Below are positions 8,468-16,252 of a stretch of DNA of 16,615 nucleotides, piece after piece. A program made the translations under genes and the position numbers. The stretch lies in NCBI GenBank assembly GCA_004009845.1, contig RMBW01000275.1, positions 1 to 16,615 of the forward strand, in the 5' to 3' direction. Positions within the stretch are counted from its first letter, which is position 1. Every line of letters starts with the position of its first letter. The stretch is from Davidsoniella eucalypti (taxonomy: Eukaryota; Ascomycota; Sordariomycetes; Microascales; Ceratocystidaceae). Below the pieces are notes generated by a model. The model was not told where the DNA came from. It was given only the letters and a program-made list of their open reading frames with translations, and did not search any database.

Positions 8468-9062
8468 TTTATATATGCGTTTGTGGCGCTAGAGAGTTTG
8501 GTTGGGAGAAGATGGAAACAATGCTCTGAAGATAAGTCGGGCAAGTGTGCGTCACGTTCCGCCGAGTATAATTGAATAAGTTTTGATTGAGTTTTGTTAA
8601 AGCGTTGCTTATTATGAATTCTAAGTTTTTAAAGAAAATTTGAGATCAAGTTTACAAGCTTAACTTGACGTTTAATGCCCCACTTTACTGTCGCGATGCG
8701 ATATTAGGGTTGTTAACTATCGTCTTTGGGTGGTCAATATCATATCTATAGTAGATATAATAAGTTGATGTGAACTATTTACAATGGAATTAGATTCGAT
8801 GTTGTCAAGCATTACAGAATATCAACAATATCTTTACATGATTCACAATGGCTATTTATTCATCATTTTACGTTTTTATGTGAAATGAAAAGGCTTGTTT
8901 AGTCTAGTAAGTGTGTAGGAGCTAGCTCTATCTCACTAACCCTGTCTAACCACCAAACCCTGATATGTTAACTTGATGACGTCGTGCCCCTCCAACAGCT
9001 CCTGTTAACTTCCCTCCATCATAATATTAACCAAGTTATCTATCATACACCCAATAAACAAA
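8468..9062. promoter_or_regulatory. Divergent promoter of RRP46 and the PP2A activator gene
   Basis: A 595-bp gene-free, AT-rich stretch between two ATGs facing away from each other. Visible elements are a telomere-like TTAGGGTT (8704-8711), two AACCCTG boxes (about 8938-8944 and 8956-8962) and a CRE-like TGACGTCG (8977-8984). No convincing TATA box was found at a normal distance on either side, which fits housekeeping expression. Confidence 0.6.
8977..8984. promoter_or_regulatory. CRE/ATF-like site TGACGTCG
   Basis: Seven of eight bases match the palindromic CRE (TGACGTCA) recognised by Atf1/CREB-type bZIP factors. It is about 80 bp upstream of the PP2A activator ATG. Use is inferred only from position and sequence. 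Confidence 0.35.
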
Positions 9063-10352
9063 ATGACTTCACCGCAACCTTCAAACTTGCCACCAGCTGG
9101 GCTTCCATCCGCTATTCCGCCTCTTCGATCAGCGATTCCAAAACTCGAACCACGCCGTAAACGCGAAGTCGAAAATGCGCAGCCTCGTCCACCGACGCCC
9201 GCTTTCCCAGCGCTTCCAGATCTCTCGACAACGCAATTTCAGATCCCATCTCGCCGAATCCTCTCCAAAGAAGACCACGAGAAGTTTCTTCAGTCGCCCA
9301 CAAACACGCTGATTCAGGCCTGGATCTTCAGTCTGTCTGATTCTGTTGTGGGGATCCCCTGTTATTCTATCAAAGATGAGCAGTTGAGCAAGCCGGTCGT
9401 CGAGATCTTGCGCATCATCACTGAGCTCGAGGCTATGGTGGAAAAGGCGCCGCCAAATGAACAGAGCGGCTCTAGATTCGGTAACAAGGCATTTAGAGAC
9501 TTCATCGATCTTGCAAAAACACGCATGGAGGGATGGCATCAAGCCTTAGGTGTAGAAGATCCCGTTGCCATCTCAGAGGCTTCAGAATATCTAGCACAGT
9601 CCTTCGGAAACAGAATGCGTATCGACTATGGGTCAGGACATGAACTGAATTTTATGATTTGGCTTCTCTGCCTCTTCCAGTTGCGTGTCCTAGAGAAGTC
9701 GGACTTCAAGGCCCTTGCCTTGAGAATTTTCAAGCGCTATCTTCTATTGATGCAAACAGTGCAAATGGCATACTATTTGGAACCTGCTGGATCTCACGGT
9801 GTATGGGGCCTAGATGACTACCAATTCCTTCCCTTCTTATTTGGTGCGGCGCAATTGCTAGGCCACCCATACATCTCGCCAAAATCTATTCATCAGGAGC
9901 TTATTATCGAGGAGAATGGAGATGACTACTTGTACCTGTTTCAAGTTGCCTTTGTCAACAGTACTAAGACTGTGAAGGGACTCCGTTGGCACAGTCCTAT
10001 GCTTGACGACATATCATCTGCTAAATCATGGTCAAAGATCGAAGCTGGTATGCGACGTATGTTTGTTGCTGAGGTTCTGGGCAAGCTTCCAGTCATGCAG
10101 CACTTTTTGTTTGGATCGTTGGCGCCTGCTGTTGAGGGAATGAGCACAGAAGAGGATGCTAGCCTTGGAACTGAAGAAATGGAGACTGAAAGCGGAGAGT
10201 TGTGTCTGGATCACGGCAAGGAAGGCCATAAACATGGCAATGCTATTGGTTGGAATGACTGCTGTGGTATCAAGGTGCCTAGTAGCATAGCCGCAAGTGT
10301 GGAAGCACGCAAGAGAATGGAAGGTGGACTTCGCAGAATCCCTTTTGATTAA
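9063..10352 (+). CDS. RRD1: PP2A phosphatase activator (PTPA; peptidyl-prolyl isomerase Rrd1/Ypa1 type)
   Basis: PTPA proteins bind PP2A-type catalytic subunits, help load their active-site metals with ATP, and have peptidyl-prolyl cis-trans isomerase activity; in yeast they act with Tap42-Sit4/PP2A in TOR signalling and stress responses. The single exon encodes 429 residues. The PTPA fold spans about 62-355, with RRILSKEDHEKFLQSPT (64-80), AWIFSLSDSVVG (86-97), RIDYGSGHELNF (187-198), EPAGSHGVWGLDDYQFLPFL (240-259), and WSKIEAGMRRMFVAEVLGKL (323-342) leading into PVMQHFLFG. The first 60 residues are a Pro-rich leader. The C-terminal extension after 356 is acidic, then HGKEGHKHG and a WNDCCGIKVPSS...RRIPFD ending. 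That tail and the ILSKEDHEKFLQSPT start resemble the Rrd1 (PTPA-1) rather than Rrd2 branch of fungi, which is my reason for the symbol. It converges with the MaoC gene. Confidence 0.93.
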   Translation: MTSPQPSNLPPAGLPSAIPPLRSAIPKLEPRRKREVENAQPRPPTPAFPALPDLSTTQFQIPSRRILSKEDHEKFLQSPTNTLIQAWIFSLSDSVVGIPCYSIKDEQLSKPVVEILRIITELEAMVEKAPPNEQSGSRFGNKAFRDFIDLAKTRMEGWHQALGVEDPVAISEASEYLAQSFGNRMRIDYGSGHELNFMIWLLCLFQLRVLEKSDFKALALRIFKRYLLLMQTVQMAYYLEPAGSHGVWGLDDYQFLPFLFGAAQLLGHPYISPKSIHQELIIEENGDDYLYLFQVAFVNSTKTVKGLRWHSPMLDDISSAKSWSKIEAGMRRMFVAEVLGKLPVMQHFLFGSLAPAVEGMSTEEDASLGTEEMETESGELCLDHGKEGHKHGNAIGWNDCCGIKVPSSIAASVEARKRMEGGLRRIPFD

Positions 10353-10499
10353 AGCCTTTTATAAAGGACTTATCGAACGAAAGTAAGCACCGATAATACT
10401 ATATGAAACTGTAGGATATATAAAGTTCAATAGGGTGGAACAACAGATAGAATATACAGTGAGTCGTCGTCCGTTTTTGTTATGCCATGTTCAGAGAAT
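10353..10499. terminator. Convergent 3' region between RRD1 and the MaoC-type gene
   Basis: Only 147 bp separate the two stop codons, so the 3' UTRs probably overlap. CCTTT-TAT-AAAGG (10355-10367), a perfect small inverted repeat, begins three bases after the RRD1 stop codon. AT-rich motifs such as GATATATAAAG near 10413-10423 could serve as efficiency or positioning elements for polyadenylation. Confidence 0.4.
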
Positions 10500-11596
10500 C
10501 TACAGCTTAGATGCCACATCCGGAACAACCTTAATGAGAGCACGACCATTGGTCAAGCAGACCTTGCCGCCAATCACCTCTGTCTGGAACCGAATTTCCT
10601 CGAAGCCGTCAACTAGTGTTCCAGTCTTCCATGCCTTTGTCAACAGATGATCTCCCGGCATGACGGGGCTGGAGAAACGAGCTTGGAACTCCTTGATGTT
10701 CTCCGGCTTGCTGCCGCCTAGCTGCTTCAATAGCAAATGGCACGACGTATTCCAGGCAAAGAGACCGTGCATGATGTCGCCCTTGAAGCCCATCTTCAAG
10801 CCCGGCTCCGGTGTAGCGTGCAGCGGGTTATAGTCACCATTCAAGCGGTACAACAGACCCGATTCACGAGTTGATGTCTGAGTGAGTGTGAAATCTGGCG
10901 CACGATCAGGCATGGCGATCTTCTCTACTGGCGGGCCACGAGGGCCACCCCAGCCACCGCCACCAACATAGAAGACACTGGCGATGCAACGAGTAAAGAC
11001 CTCGCCAGACTCAAAATCAACGAGATCCTGCTGTGTCTCGACAACGCTGCCTGGCTTGCCCTTGTCGTATACATTCAGAACAGACGTGCGAGTTTCGAAG
11101 ACACGGCCAGCAGAAGTTAGAGGGATGGGCTTATAGAAGAACATCTTGCGCTGGCCGTCGACAACGCGCTCAGGGTCGAAAGATGGGCAATTAGGAATGT
11201 CAACCGCCTTTTGGCGCGCATAGAAATCTACGACATCGGGAGTATCACCCTTGAAGCCTGTGTGGATTGGGGAAAGTCAGTGATGGTGATACATGACATA
11301 GACACATGAAAGGAATAAAGCACTAGCGGTATATATATGACACAAAGATAGAAACATACCAAGGACAATAGGGTAGGTAGGAAAAGCAGCAAAAGCTGGG
11401 TGGCGTTCCTGTGATCGAGACAATATGTAAGCAGAGACTGAAACCCAGGGACTAATACCGGGTTAAAAAGACTTACATAGAGATAATGCAGCTCATCTGC
11501 GGTGCAGCCGATGCTGTTAGCAAAGAGAAGCAGATCACGCTTGTTCCACGATACAGGAAGCGGCGGGTACGTGAAACCGACACCAGGACCCGACAT
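10500..11596 (-). CDS. Peroxisomal MaoC-like dehydratase / (R)-specific enoyl-CoA hydratase 2 type
   Basis: Predicted double-hotdog enzyme hydrating or dehydrating an acyl-CoA in peroxisomes. Exons 11596-11477, 11408-11360 and 11257-10500 join to 308 residues; introns are 68 nt (GTAAGT...CACAG) and 102 nt (GTATGT...CACAG). The C-terminal hotdog holds the hydratase-2 signature YRLNGDYNPLH (193-203), with catalytic Asp198 and His203 expected from the family, followed by MGFKGDIMHGLFAW. The N-terminal half (to about residue 160) is the degenerate hotdog of two-domain eukaryotic forms. The protein ends in Ser-Lys-Leu, a perfect PTS1 peroxisomal import signal. It lacks the dehydrogenase domains of the Fox2 multifunctional protein, so it is a stand-alone enzyme. 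The substrate is not readable; beta-oxidation of unusual fatty acids or a peroxisomal step of secondary metabolism are both possible. A CCTCGG core lies about 185 bp upstream. Confidence 0.88.
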
Positions 11597-11780
11597 TTTG
11601 GATAAGTAAGAGAAATGAGAAATTAAATAAATTACTTTGGTGGTGAGACTCTGTAAGAGGGACGAAAAATACCTTTTTGTTGCTATGTTGTACAGAACAA
11701 AATATCGTGTCAAGTTATGATGAAGTTTTGCAGTGTAAACTTTTATTTTGTTTTAACTACGAAGCATACGCGTTAGAAGG

Positions 11781-11791
11781 CCGAGGCTCGG
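11781..11791. promoter_or_regulatory. CCGAGGCTCGG palindrome with CCTCGG (FarA/FarB-type) core
   Basis: An 11-bp odd palindrome, CCG-N5-CGG, typical of Zn2Cys6 factor sites. Read on the minus strand, in the direction of the peroxisomal gene, it begins CCGAGCCTCGG and contains CCTCGG, the core recognised by the FarA/FarB fatty-acid-response regulators in Aspergillus nidulans. It lies about 185 bp upstream of the MaoC gene ATG. The link to oleate induction is an inference. Confidence 0.45.
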
Positions 11792-11989
11792 TAACTCTTA
11801 CGTCGCAGAATCTCCTTTATTAGTTATAGAATCCACCGGCCATTGCGATGGTGAGTGGGATGGCCGAACTTTTTATCAGATCTGTTCTATGACTAGGGTT
11901 AACTAGGGTCATATATCAGATCCTCGTTTCTCCAAACCTTTAGGGTTGAATATTGAACTTCAGGTTTGTCGGATTCCGTCGGCTATCGC

Positions 11990-12017
11990 CATCAAATTTG
12001 ATGCATCTCCAAGGAGA
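11990..12017. repeat. Two adjacent perfect palindromes
   Basis: CATCAAATTTGATG (11990-12003) is a perfect 14-bp palindrome. TCTCC-AA-GGAGA (12006-12017) follows two bases later. Outside them ATCGC (11985-11989) is mirrored by GCGAT (12018-12022), so the pair is framed by a third inverted repeat. Confidence 0.6.
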
Positions 12018-12419
12018 GCGATGATATATGCCTGCGCTTTTATCAATATTCACATTACAGTATGGTAAAGCTCCAAGATGTACTCTCTATATATGATGAG
12101 ACACATGCATATTTGACAGATTGAGGCACGGGGATGCTGTGAGACATTACATTCTACAAAGAAATGATGGATAAAAAAGAGCTTGTAGGCAAGAGGGGAA
12201 GGTAAATATACATGTTAGTTGTTTCTAAGATAAGTACGGGCTTTGATTTTAGATCGGGAGTCTTTATAGGAAGGTATCACAAAGCCTTATCCGATCCTTT
12301 CCATACTAAACTACCTATTGTTTATCGAGTCCCGAGTCACGCCCCATCATAATATCAATGTACTAAATTATCGAGGGTTAAAAGTTCTAACATATCTGAC
12401 CCGAATACATCAGAGGAAG

Positions 12420-12434
12420 TATAAAAGCGCTTTT
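12420..12434 (+). promoter_or_regulatory. TATA box and AAAAGCGCTTTT palindrome of cytidine deaminase
   Basis: TATAAAAG (12420-12427) lies 110 bp upstream of the deaminase ATG. It overlaps a perfect 12-bp palindrome, AAAAGCGCTTTT (12423-12434). The CT-rich tract 12456-12516 that follows is the usual initiator/leader context of strongly expressed fungal genes. Confidence 0.6.
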
Positions 12435-12529
12435 CCCCAGAATTCTTCACCATAAATTTTCTTTTCTTTTCTTTTCTTCTTCCCTTCTCTTCTCTCTTTT
12501 TCCTCTCCCCTTCCATATCAAATTTCGCA

Positions 12530-13162
12530 ATGACGGTTCCCATCTACGATAAAGTTACGGATGAGATTCTCAAGTCTTTATCCTTAACGGAACAGGAATT
12601 TGCTGACATCCGTAAAGCCGCGGTGGAAGCCAAGGAGATAGCGTATTGCCCATACTCCAAATTCCGTGTCGGGGCAGCTCTTTTGGCACCCTCTGGCCAG
12701 ATAATCAAAGGCGGAAACGTCGAGAATGCCTCGTATCCCGTGACTACATGCGCAGAGAGAGTCGCTATCTGCTCAGCTGTTACTAGCTTCGGCGAGAAGA
12801 CATTTCGGGCCATCGCAGTGGCTACGGATGTTTCGCCACCTGCGTCCCCCTGCGGGATGTGCCGTCAAGCGTATGTTTTATCTGGTCGAAAAAGACTATC
12901 TATCGGTGCTTTGATCTTGTGTGCTAATTTGTTTGATGTTGATAGTATCCGTGAGTTCTGTGATCTGAAGACTCCAATTATCATGTTCGATAAGGATGAG
13001 AAGTTCAGCTACTTGCCCCTTGAAAAGGTACGTTCATTATCAATGTAAGGCGAAGACACGGCTGTTTTCTTTTACTGACCCCTTTATGCACAGCTTCTTC
13101 CTCTCTCTTTCGGCCCTGAAAGCCTCCCACCACCCGATGTTCTCGCTGCTGCGCGTAGCTAA
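12530..13162 (+). CDS. CDD1: Cytidine deaminase
   Basis: Zinc enzyme of pyrimidine salvage that deaminates cytidine and deoxycytidine to uridine and deoxyuridine in the cytosol; it acts as a homotetramer. Exons 12530-12870, 12946-13027 and 13094-13162 join to 163 residues, a normal length. Introns are 75 nt (GTATGT, GCTAAT branch, GATAG) and 66 nt (GTACGT, CTGAC branch, CACAG). Seen motifs: YCPYSKFRVGAAL (39-51), substrate-binding NVENASY (63-69), CAERVAI with zinc ligand Cys74 and catalytic Glu76, and PCGMCRQ with zinc ligands Cys108 and Cys111. Exon 2 supplies REFCDLKTPIIMF, and exon 3 the LLPLSFGP ending followed by a short tail. The ATG directly follows the CT-rich leader. Intron 1 is a multiple of three without a stop, so an unspliced reading adds 25 residues just after Cys111; splicing restores the family sequence exactly. 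It converges with the sugar transporter gene. Confidence 0.95.
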
Positions 13163-13284
13163 CCATGTGTATTCACTGGATGGATATGATTGCTGCTTTG
13201 GCGGATAGTAGGCGTATAACGCCAAAGGGTTTAGTTGATTAGAACAATAAGATGCTTTCATGCAAACTTTAAAACAAACACTAT
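13163..13284. terminator. Convergent 3' region between cytidine deaminase and sugar transporter
   Basis: The stop codons are 122 bp apart, so the 3' UTRs very likely overlap as antisense. No further gene is seen in it. Confidence 0.4.
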
Positions 13285-15103
13285 CTAGTTGGTTTCGGCC
13301 TTTTCCACGACTTCAACGTCTGTCTTTTCTTGGACATTGCCCTTCTGTTTCTGACGAACAGCCTCAATCTCGGCCTCAAGTCTAGAGTTGCCAGAAGTAG
13401 TCTTCCATGGCATCGGGGCTCCAGGTGCAAACATGTTCTCAATCTCCTCAAGTGTCTTGCCGCAAGTCTCGGGGTATGCTACAAAGGACACTACGGACGA
13501 GAACAGGCACAGCACGCCAAAGATAATGAATGTGCGGTACGTGATGTTATGGAAAGCCGGTGGCGTGAAGAGACCTAGTGCAAAGTTGAACAGCCAGTTG
13601 GCAACAGCAGCCAAAGCCATACCATTGGCTCGTGTGCCCAGCGACCATACTTCAGCGGCGTAGATCCAGGCGACTGGGGCTAGGGTGAGCGCGTACACGA
13701 CGATAAGAAGGTAACTAAAGGCGATGATGGTGTGTGATGGTGCGCCTGATACAGTGATCACCACGTTGTCATTGCCGTTGACACCGCCAGGAACATAGAC
13801 TCCATAACCACCCAACATGCCGGCCACAATGAAGTGACAGATGGCCATTCCAATTCCACCCCAGATAAGTAATGGGCGACGGCCAGTCTTGTCAATGAAG
13901 AAGAACATGACACTTGTAAAGCTATAATGAAAGAGTCAGGAAACTGTGTAGTGAAGGACACGTGTGATACAGAGATACTTACATGATGAATAGAGCGTAT
14001 TGGACAGCAGAGGCTAGAAGGTTGACATTTTTCTCAAGTCCAGCCATCTGGAATACATAGGCTACGAATCGGACAATTAGTTTCTGAAGTAGTAAAGAAA
14101 GACGGGTTAATGCCTGCCGCAACTTACTGATATAATAGATGATAGCGTTTGCACCCGACAGCTGCTGGAAGGCTTGAACAGACATGCCAGCAAAAGTTCG
14201 CTTCCACATGCCATTTGAAACAAATGCTCTCCAACCTTGAGCAGCTTCCTTCTCAGCGTTCATGACGGTCGAGATCTCCTGCCATTCAGCAACGACGAGG
14301 GGGTCATCTATGTTTCCTTTAGCCTGGATATCCGCGAGAGTTTGGATAGCCTCTTCATGGCGGCCAACTTTAGCTAGCCAACGTGGAGATCGGGGCAAGA
14401 ATGGAAGGCCGATCATGAGAAGAACGCAAGGCACAAACTGAAGACCCCAAGCAGTGCGGAAAGAGGCAGTGCCGGTGATGTGTGAGCATCCATAGCCGAT
14501 AAAATACATGATGAAGATACCCCATTCGATAGCCAACTGCTGGATAATAACGATACGGCCACGGCGTTCCTATCAAGGAAAGGTTAGTTAGTACAGACTA
14601 CATTCGTCATTGTGGTAGTTCTTGGGCTCGACTTACACGTTTAGCGATTTCAGCCAAGTATACTGGGACTTGGGACGACGTGATGCCGACACACACGCCG
14701 TTCAAGATACGTCCAACAATCAACGAGCCGATTCCAGTTGTACCAACCTGAACGGCAGTACCGATCAGCCACCAGAAACAGGCAAAGAAGATGGAATCAC
14801 GGCGTCCCCAGCGATCCGAGATCGGGCCGGCCATGAGCGAGCCGACAACCGAGCCGGCAGCCAGAGACGATCCAATGGCGCCCTGAACAACGCCATGCGG
14901 ATTATCGAAGTAATCAATGTACTGCTCGGTGATTACAATGGCCGACATGGACGAAATGTCGAATCCAAACAACATGCCGCCCACCGTGGCAATCAAAGCC
15001 ACAAAATATGTGTTGGCTGAATGTATGTTAGTAAGTGATTAACAAGGAAGATGATGACTGGAAAGGAGAAGTCCTTACTGATCTTTGGGAAGTGATAGCC
15101 CAT
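13285..15103 (-). CDS. MFS sugar (hexose) transporter, high-affinity glucose transporter type
   Basis: Twelve-span plasma-membrane sugar:proton symporter of the MFS sugar porter family. Five exons (15103-15079, 15016-14637, 14569-14128, 14061-13983, 13921-13285) join to 520 residues; introns are 62, 67, 66 and 61 nt with consensus ends and matching phases. Motifs: GGMLFGFDISSMSA in TM1, DRWGRR (76-81) in the TM2-3 loop, GR (110-111) leading to SQVPVYLAEIAKRERRG (123-139), PRSPRWL (194-200; the usual PESPRWL has Glu), QQLSGANAIIYY (270-281), DKTGRR (319-324), PVAWIYAAEVWSLGTRANG (392-410), and PETCGKT (459-465; usually PETKG). The cytosolic tail is charged. FDISSMSA and the NPHGVVQGAIGSSLAAGS block resemble the fungal high-affinity glucose transporter group (Hgt1-like). 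Exon 1 codes only eight residues, MGYHFPKI; no in-frame ATG precedes it before a TGA. Substrate range is not certain. Confidence 0.93.
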
Positions 15104-15200
15104 CACGAATGATTTAGCGTTATATGAGATTCAAGCTTTGATCTCTGTCCAAGCCCAAGATCAGAAGACCCGTGGTGAAAGAAGATACGGGGACATCGCG

Positions 15201-15207
15201 TTTTATA
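15201..15207 (-). promoter_or_regulatory. TATA box of the sugar transporter gene
   Basis: TATAAAA reads on the minus strand about 100 bp upstream of the transporter ATG, a normal distance. It is the only good TATA near this start. Confidence 0.55.
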
Positions 15208-15455
15208 GACCCCTTCGATGTCGAGTTACAACGGCACAACGCTAGCCCTAGTCAGTCCACCATACCCCATTGAGACTATTTGTTATCAAGCCACAGCTGC
15301 TATTATACCGGCTACCACTATGTGAGAACACTAGAATTGCACGAGGACTTGCCGGCAAATCATGCCGATACTCAAACAGACTAGCTTAGGCCGAGTAGGG
15401 ACTCGAAAGCCTGAAGCTGGTCATCAGGCTGCCATCGATGGATGACATCGTCTAG

Positions 15456-15787
15456 CCGGGGTTAGTAAATGCAGTGAGAAATCTAGAAAGAATCGGAGCA
15501 AAGTTAGCCGCCTTTAGCACTGGTGGTACCAGATTCCAATCCCCGCAAAATCACTATGCGTTTCTAAAGCTACGGCGCGCAATTTGATAGGCGCGCATAA
15601 ACCCCAGGCCAACGGCTACGAGTCTGCACACTAAAATCTGGGGAAATCCTCTCTGCTCTCTTTTCTTTTCGCCTCCATATACATCTTTACGCCATGCCCT
15701 TGTCGTTCTCTCTTGAAGGAACGAACCTGACATCGAGGCACGGAGGGATGCTTGATAGGCTTCACATCTTTACATCTGAATGCGGGG
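15456..15787. promoter_or_regulatory. Group of CreA/Mig1-type SYGGGG sites
   Basis: Five matches lie within about 330 bp: CCGGGG 15456-15461, CCCCGC 15541-15546 (minus), CCCCAG 15602-15607 (minus), CTGGGG 15638-15643 and GCGGGG 15782-15787. CreA binds SYGGRG and represses sugar-uptake and alternative-carbon genes in glucose, so sites upstream of a hexose transporter make sense. The motif is short and the number only modestly above chance. Confidence 0.35.
15574..15597. repeat. GGCGCGCA direct repeat
   Basis: Two exact copies (15574-15581 and 15590-15597) lie 16 bp apart centre to centre, in an AT-containing context. Each contains palindromic GCGCGC. It may be a paired binding site in the transporter promoter. 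Confidence 0.5.
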
Positions 15788-15864
15788 GAGACGACGTCTT
15801 GGGCCGTCCTTGGCTTACTCTAGCTTATCCGGAAAACAAAGCAGTTGCTGAGTCGAGCGCCTGA
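15694..15864 (+). other. 56-codon open frame behind a CT-rich leader (low confidence)
   Basis: ATG to TGA, 56 residues beginning MPLSFSLEGTNL. The ATG follows a pyrimidine-rich tract (15649-15676), like the leader of the cytidine deaminase gene on the same strand. The peptide is hydrophilic, without a signal peptide or known domain. It could be a small gene, an upstream ORF of a longer plus-strand transcript, or chance. Confidence 0.2.
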
Positions 15865-16187
15865 ATAAGTAGAGTGCATGTAGATGGAGCCTCATGTCAT
15901 CGCGTGTCTAAGTCAAGCTAGTACATGATATCTAAAGCGAATAATAAGCACAGCATCAGATGTGGCTTCAGTCTCCAATTCTAACCTAGCAACAACATTA
16001 TATCTTGATTTCTACGTCTTTTTATTTGGAGAAGCTTCCCAGTACTACATTATCGAAACATCTCACCATAACACGCAACCAACCTCGCCTTGATTCGGCA
16101 ACTTGACGCAATGGAGGACAAATGAACATGTAACATTGCGTTCGGACTTTAACAGTCGCCAGACGGTAGGCCTGTTGATTTTGTGCT

Positions 16188-16252
16188 GTAAGTAGCATCT
16201 TGTTAGACAGCCGCTGGCTCTAATATTGGTTCTCATGCTAACTGCGGAATAG
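16188..16252 (+). other. Isolated spliceosomal intron signature (65 nt)
   Basis: GTAAGT at the donor, GCTAAC branch point about 10 nt before the acceptor, and AATAG at the end match the best introns of this window in both sequence and length. None of the three flanking frames gives a continuous coding join: each meets a stop next to or across the junction. If real, it belongs to a 5' leader or a non-coding RNA of a plus-strand unit extending rightward. Confidence 0.3.

Larger units (their letters stand above)
11597..12529. promoter_or_regulatory. Divergent promoter of the MaoC-type and cytidine deaminase genes
   Basis: A 933-bp region without a gene. On the MaoC side it has an ACGCGT hexamer (11768-11773) and a CCG-N5-CGG palindrome holding a CCTCGG core (11781-11791). 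The middle has repeated ACTAGGGT (11892-11899 and 11902-11909), TTAGGGTT (11940-11947) and nested palindromes at 11985-12022. The deaminase side has a TATA box at 12420 and a long CT-rich leader. Confidence 0.6.

Noticed and set aside
9112..10235. Minus-strand open frames within the PP2A activator gene.
   Set aside because: They are antisense shadows of a well-conserved coding sequence.
11228..11713. Minus-strand open frame of 161 codons starting upstream of the MaoC ATG.
   Set aside because: It reads through the first intron out of frame and through both introns of the MaoC gene; the spliced model restores the family sequence.
15524..15556. GATTCCAATCC resembles a tRNA B box (T-arm).
   Set aside because: The flanking bases do not form a 5-bp T stem, and no matching A box or acceptor stem lies about 70 nt upstream.
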